Of a DNA stretch of 64,000 bases, positions 59,255-64,000 are shown in pieces. Origin of the DNA: Marsupella aquatica (Eukaryota; Marchantiophyta). The DNA lies in the NCBI GenBank assembly GCA_973895155.1, contig OZ316893.1, positions 20,832,001-20,896,000 on the forward strand, in the 5' to 3' direction. The position numbers and the translations under genes were made by a program. A model generated the notes under the pieces. It was not told the origin of the DNA. It ran no database searches and saw only the letters and a program-made list of their open reading frames with translations. Numbering within the stretch: position 1 is the first letter of the stretch; each line of letters starts with the position of its first letter.

Positions 59255-59557
59255 TGTTGGAATTTGTCAGTCCTGTCCGTTGCTGACTCCCTTTGGCTCA
59301 TTGTCGGGAGTTGTTACTCTACTGGCTGTCTCGGACTCGCTGCCGTAGTCGGTAGGCAGTCTTCCCTAGATCCGTTTCGGGATCAGTCTGACTGCGCCAC
59401 ACTTAGCACAGTCCTAACCATAATTAGTTAGTCTGATCCCAGGATTATCCCTGTCGGCTGCTTGCCGCTGGCGCCTACTTGCGCCCTCACTTAAGCTGTA
59501 TATAATGAGCCTCAGCTCTCCCGATTAATTAAGTTTCACACATTGAAAACTTCCACA
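59255..59557 (+). repeat. 3' LTR of second copia element
   Basis: 303 bp, four substitutions from the 5' LTR: AA to GG in CTGTCTCRRACTCG (two), CCGGG to CCAGG, and CAGCG to CAGCT. TATATAA is kept at 59499-59505. Confidence 0.95.
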
Positions 59558-59562
59558 GCAGG

Positions 59563-61719
59563 TTCTCACTGCTCGTACCAAGTATCATTACAAACAGGAC
59601 AGTGCATAGAAAAGTGTGTTCACGTACTGACGCAGTCACTCACTCGTGTCATGGACCAAACTAGTCAAGCCAAAATTTTCCCCTTGACGTGGGGAAAGCT
59701 TCCAAGTAGATAACGCTTGCGAAAGCTTGCCATCAAATCAATTGCATTCGATGAAATCTGAAAAAGCAGAAGTAGGTATGTAGGCACGAGGTAGGTAGCT
59801 AAACTAGAGTCACTAAACAATGGAGATGACCTTTTCCACGGAACGATGGTCATAGATTACGTGACTGGGCAATATCCCATCTCAATTGGGTTGCTCCATG
59901 CTATTGTTTCCGTACTGACGCTTGAAAAATATCCTTAACCCAATATATTCGTTTATTGGTTTTTTGGACGACTACAGTAGTTCTGTGAATTTTGGTCCAG
60001 CCGTAATTAGATACTACAAATTAACTTTAGAACAAAACTTCACACGATCGAGGAGCATCTAAATGTGAGAATCCTTGATCACTACAGTTGAACAAGAAGC
60101 TGGAAGTTCAATTATCCTGACGTGAACAGTGGCAGAAGGAGTAGCTGGAAGTCCAATCATCCGTTGGCAAAACAAAGTAACAAACCGACTTGACAATAGA
60201 ACAAGAGTCAAACTGGACTTCCTCGTCACTTCAGTGTGGGCCAGAGTCATGGGAAGAGGTACTAGTGAATAAAAGGAGCCAGACACGAGCCACGACACGA
60301 GCTGGACCTCATCACGTCGGAGTGTGCCACTTGTGAAGAGGTATCGTAGTCGTGAAGAAAACGTACGAGAACAACGCAAAGAAAGGACAAGTTTCCGGAA
60401 ATAGCCACCTACCAAATCATGCGAATCAAAGTAACAAGTGGACCTATTGTGTCTAGTTGTGCCAAAAGCACACAGAGTCATATATGTAAGACAATATCGT
60501 ATCACGCAGAAGCCAAGAAAGTATTCAACCCCGTCTACACTCTCATTCTTAAATTGTAAACTAGCACGAGAGCTAAGAATTCGGCTTAGAAGTCAGGAAC
60601 CTTGAGCCTTGCCTCTGTCTGCTTTTCTACGTCAAAACCCTGAAGTGGTCACTCTGCTCACCTCCAATTTTTTCCCATCTTGTCTCTACTTTATTGGCTT
60701 TAAAATCCCCTTTATTCTCAGTGTCCCCAGGCAGGGATCCGGTCTCAGTCGAGGTCTTCTTGTTTAAGCTCTTTTTATTTTTTTGCCTCTTCTTGTACCT
60801 TTGGGATCCTGTCTCCCTGTTTTATTATTTGGCAGTGTGATATATCTAAATAAGGAAACTAAGGTGGACCCCAAAGACCCAACGAAGTCCTGAATATATA
60901 TAGAACCTACTGTACTAGATCATCTTTCTCCGCCAAAGCTCGACGATTTGTTCACATATGTAGGACTCATCTTTCTGCGCAAAGCTCGATTTGTTGATAT
61001 AGGTAGGACCGGATGCAGGACTACAGTTGAGTCAAAGTCCAGATCCGTTCATGTTGGACCAAAGAAGCACCGTAAGAACTCAGGAACATACCTGGCACTT
61101 TCGAACCGCGACTTACAATTTGGTCTGTTGTAAGTTGTTTTTCCCAAAAGTTAAATTGGTGTCTTCTGTGTATACGTTAGGGTGCAAAAATGTCATCTTG
61201 AAGACTCTTCTCTTGTGCAAGAGGTCAAATTGACGACCGAAAGGTACATATCTGAGAGCTAGGATTATTTTTTTATCTCACATGTTTGACTTCTAATAAG
61301 TGTTCAATCTCCTGAAACAAGGGTCCTTCCAGAGTCTACTCGGATTGTTTGTTGGAAAGTACGAATTGTAGCTAGTTATCTATGTCCGGGCTCTCCGACA
61401 AGATAGGATTTGAATATGAAAGTGTGAATAATATCTCCTTGGCCCATGCTGATTTAGTCCACGCGGCAAATCTCGTCCCCTATATTTGTTCGACGAGCTC
61501 GATCAAGTGGAGGCACCTGTACATCCTTATTTAGCTTTGCGTTTTTGCGTTTGAAGTACTCGATCACATTATTTACCGGACCTCAGGACGTATACAAGGA
61601 GGCTGTGGTGAATCAAGTTTCTCGGATTGAAGACTGACGAGAATCGTTGGGCTCGGAAGTAACAAACTCGAAGGCACAGAACAGGGGAGCTTTGGAAGAG
61701 GCAGTACAAACAGAGCAAA
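59563..61719. other. Intergenic stretch upstream of phytocyanin gene
   Basis: No gene is supported; a 148-codon minus-strand frame at 60059-60505 has no motif. A diverged duplication of about 45 bp lies at 60918-61007 (TCATCTTTCTSCGCMAAGCT core). The phytocyanin promoter should lie at the right end; no clear TATA box was recognised. Confidence 0.5.
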
Positions 61720-62605
61720 ATGGCGGGTCGACAGGGAGGCACGCTGATTGCGATACTGGTAGTCTTAGGGTTGATGCATAGTGCGGCAGCCACAACTTAT
61801 GCTGTCAATGTGCCTGGTTCGAATAATGGTGGCTGGGGTTTCGTGACGTCTCGGAACTCAACTTCGTACGACGACACTTTTAAGAATACCCAATTGTTCG
61901 TTGGAGACATTCTCAGTAAGCCCTCCTTGTCGCTCAACTAAGTCTTGGGAAATTGGTTTCATCGCAAAGTCCAAAGTTTGATTGGAAATTTTGCACTTCA
62001 AGATTGTGTTTCTTTGAGCTCGTGCGAGTGAACATTAATCATCATACGTTAGGTGCATTTCAGAATTTATGGTCGGACACAAGTTCTGTCCTGTCTCTCA
62101 GCCAACCATTTCAGCGGAGAGCTGAGCAATAGGAAAGAGAATCCTCACAAACTCCTGTTCTTCGTCGACATTTACGCAAATTGTGAACTCACTAATCACC
62201 TAATCAAAGGTTGTTGCATGGCTCTGCCGACGTGTAGTCAGCGTTTGATCTTGAATTTTCAAATTTTGGTGTGCAGCTTTTACATTTGCCGACAACGTGC
62301 ATGATGTCTACGAAGTATCTCCAGCGGATACTCTCAGCTGTAATTTCTCGAGCCCCATTCACATGTATACAACTACTGTGAATGTGGCTCTGGACACCGC
62401 CGGTCAACATGGATTTATCTGCAGCTTCCCTAGCCACTGCGTGACTTTCGGGATGCACTTGCTGGTGACAGTACGTAATGGCGCTCCGTCTGGCCCTGCG
62501 TCTGGACCTACATCTGAACCTCATAATGCTGCTTCGTTTTTGCGCGCTGGATCAGGAATGATAGTGGGAGCTCTGATCGCTGCTTCTGCACTTCTAGCGC
62601 TTTGA
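61720..62605 (+). CDS. Phytocyanin (plastocyanin-like blue copper protein), GPI-anchored, two exons
   Basis: Exons 61720-61915 and 62277-62605 (GT-AG, phase 1) give 174 residues. Residues 1-24 form a signal peptide (LIAILVVLGLMHSAAA). The cupredoxin domain follows: YAVNVPGSNNGGWGF, then LFVGDILTFTFADNVHDVYE. Type 1 copper ligands are His74, Cys114, His119 and Met125, and Cys87-Cys120 are placed for the usual disulfide. The Met lies six residues after the second His, one more than in most phytocyanins. A Pro/Ser/Gly spacer (PSGPASGPTSEP) and a hydrophobic tail (MIVGALIAASALLAL) indicate GPI anchoring at the plasma membrane. Members carry electrons at the cell surface or take part in wall and reproductive processes; the exact role is not known. 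With the Met ligand it fits the uclacyanin-like group, not the Gln-ligand stellacyanins. Confidence 0.92.
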
Positions 62606-64000
62606 TTCAGGTCTTGGATTCCAATGCTGGTTGTAACATCAGTGTAAGCGATACCATCGCTCGACAGTGGCCAACATGTTCACTTGACTTACAAGTTTCG
62701 AGCAGTTTGTTCAGAGCCTGCAAAACTGAGCGAAATTTCTCGAGGGCTCCGAAATTTCTCGAGGGCTCGTACTACTACTTCCTTCGTTCTAATCCTTCGT
62801 CTGTTTACCTTCGGGAAATTCTGTCGCAGAGGTTATGAATATACCCACAGAGCGCACAAATCTGTAGCAGTCACGTCATCTGAAATCTGAAGTACTTGTT
62901 TCATTCGTTCAATTCTTTTCTAGGTTGAGGGGCGATTGTCCAGTTTTCAGTGTGACGTTTCTCCTCAACCATAGCAGTGATATTTCATCGATCCCAACAC
63001 ATAAGCAGGCGTGACTCTTCGATTTAAAAAACACTTTGAGAAAGAAAATCGATAGATTTTGGCTTCGGTAGGATACCGGCCGTGTAAATTGTCATCATAA
63101 TTAAGCTTGAGTCCTATAGTGCAGTGACGCTTCTCCTGGCTGAGGGGTGAGCCCTTTGACGAAGCATTGAGAGGATCTTCTATCCTGAGCTATAGAGATG
63201 TCAATATCTGAGCTTAAACTGTGCTGTAAAATTGTACCTACTACCATTTATGATGACAGATTATCTTTGTTCTTGAAAATTCAATTTCTGACGACGAAGG
63301 CTAGGAAATATTTGCATTGGATGGCTTCTGGGAAAGTGAGTGAGAGGCCAGTCGCGACTAGAGACTCCTCCCTGGAAACAGTTCTTCCACAGTAAAATGG
63401 CTTGCAGATTCAATTTGAAATCGTTTTGGAGATCGTAGCCAGTTTGATTGATTAACTGATGCTCGTGGCGTTCCTCCAGTTGAGAATTTGTTATTTAGTG
63501 CCACTGTCAAATTTTAACTTAACCCAAGATTATTGATGCCTGATGCGCTAAGATACTTTGACCATTCCTCAAATTAAATTCATTGCATAATTGTAATCCT
63601 TAGTGGGTTGTTGAGGAGATCACCTATGATCCACTATCAACTCCACAGTCTGGACTGCAGATCTCTATGATCCACTATCTACTCCACAGTCTGGACTGAT
63701 GCTGAAATGACTCCAATGATGTGGCAGCCTCACTTTGAGAGTCACAAACAAACAGCAAATGCATCGATGACAAACAAAATCAATAAACATGCCATGAGCA
63801 CCCATGGACCAAAATGTTTGACAGATTGTTGGAGTGGACCATCACAACTCAGATGGATTGCAAACAACCTTTTTTGTACTCAAATAGCACTTTTCCTTTG
63901 CAAAACAAATTATACTTAATTCTAAGTCAACTTTTCCATATCTATCCCTATGAATATATATATATTTGACTACAATATTCACCATTTATGCTTATTAGTC
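62606..64000. other. Right-end intergenic stretch
   Basis: Starts with the phytocyanin 3' untranslated region. A short repeat GAAATTTCTCGAGGGCTC lies at 62733-62770 and a 41-bp-period duplication at 63624-63698. No gene is recognised. Confidence 0.5.
63624..63698. repeat. Two-copy direct repeat, 41-bp period
   Basis: CTATGATCCACTATCWACTC followed by CACAGTCTGGACTG occurs at 63624 and 63665 with one mismatch. Confidence 0.85.

Larger units (their letters stand above)
53716..59557 (+). mobile_element. Ty1/copia LTR retrotransposon with an antisense hybrid-binding-domain ORF (5.8 kb)
   Basis: 303-bp LTRs at 53716-54018 and 59255-59557 start TGTTGGAATTTG and end CTTCCACA. They differ at four positions by eye (about 1.3%). 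GCAGG flanks both sides (53711-53715 and 59558-59562), a perfect 5-bp target duplication. A perfect primer site for initiator-Met tRNA (TGGTATCAGAGCC) follows the left LTR. A purine tract (GAGAGGGGG) precedes the right LTR. One long gag-pol frame fills 54081-58517, and a separate antisense frame occupies 58633-59112. Confidence 0.96.

Noticed and set aside
60059-60505. Minus-strand frame of 148 codons upstream of the phytocyanin gene
   Set aside because: Ser/Leu/Arg-rich without motif; overlaps internally repetitive AGCTGGAAGTTCAATTATCC-type sequence. Most likely chance.
1-64000. CRISPR arrays, bacterial operons, phage genes
   Set aside because: Introns, transit peptides and plant transposons show this is plant nuclear DNA; the regular arrays (LTR 18-mers, 46-bp and 78-bp repeats) have no spacer structure.

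Overview
The window looks like nuclear DNA of a land plant. The evidence is genes split by GT-AG introns, plastid-type transit peptides, a plant metallothionein, a phytocyanin, plant-type telomeric heptamers (CCCTAAA) in an intron, Ty1/copia elements primed by initiator-Met tRNA, and PIF/Harbinger elements of plant type. The metallothionein layout suggests a non-seed plant (bryophyte or lycophyte). That is inference; the species cannot be fixed from the sequence alone.

Layout. 1-1902 (-): 5' part of a plastid-targeted, DUF760-like gene that runs off the left edge. 1903-5827: repeat-rich intergenic DNA with two matched hairpins. 5828-9138: decayed PIF/Harbinger element. 10733-11663 (+): three-exon metallothionein. 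11664-18229: intergenic DNA with several local tandem duplications. 18230-18724: degenerate satellite, cut by a Ty1/copia element (18725-25218) whose LTRs are identical although its polyprotein is broken. 25423-25722: a 150-bp hairpin unit in tandem. 27010-31165: complete PIF/Harbinger element with TAA target duplication and intact transposase. 31534-34577 (-): seven-exon gene for a plastid trigger-factor-like protein with a 14-nt microexon. 34700-38400: AT-rich intergenic DNA. 38469-39490: thirteen copies of a 78-bp unit that reads as a 26-residue basic peptide. 39726-42316 (-): class 3 lipase gene. 44642-46089 (+): universal stress protein gene. 46926-47171: possible peptidase-related gene fragment. 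47623-47811 (-): 62-residue membrane microprotein resembling STMP1. 50929-51082 and 51987-52379: two small retroposons, each with perfect target-site duplications. 53716-59557: second Ty1/copia element, with an antisense open frame between pol and the 3' LTR that carries an RNase H1-type hybrid-binding (viroplasmin-like) domain. 61720-62605 (+): GPI-anchored phytocyanin.

The host genes (plastid protein folding, metal binding, lipid hydrolysis, stress response, cell-surface copper protein, mitochondrial microprotein) are unrelated singletons, as expected of a plant chromosome arm. At least six transposable elements make up about a third of the window. The most unusual items are the antisense hybrid-binding domain in the second copia element, the 26-residue repeat array, and the pairing of identical LTRs with a dead coding region in the first copia element. 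All exon structures were read by eye from splice signals and phase; no alignment or transcript data were available.
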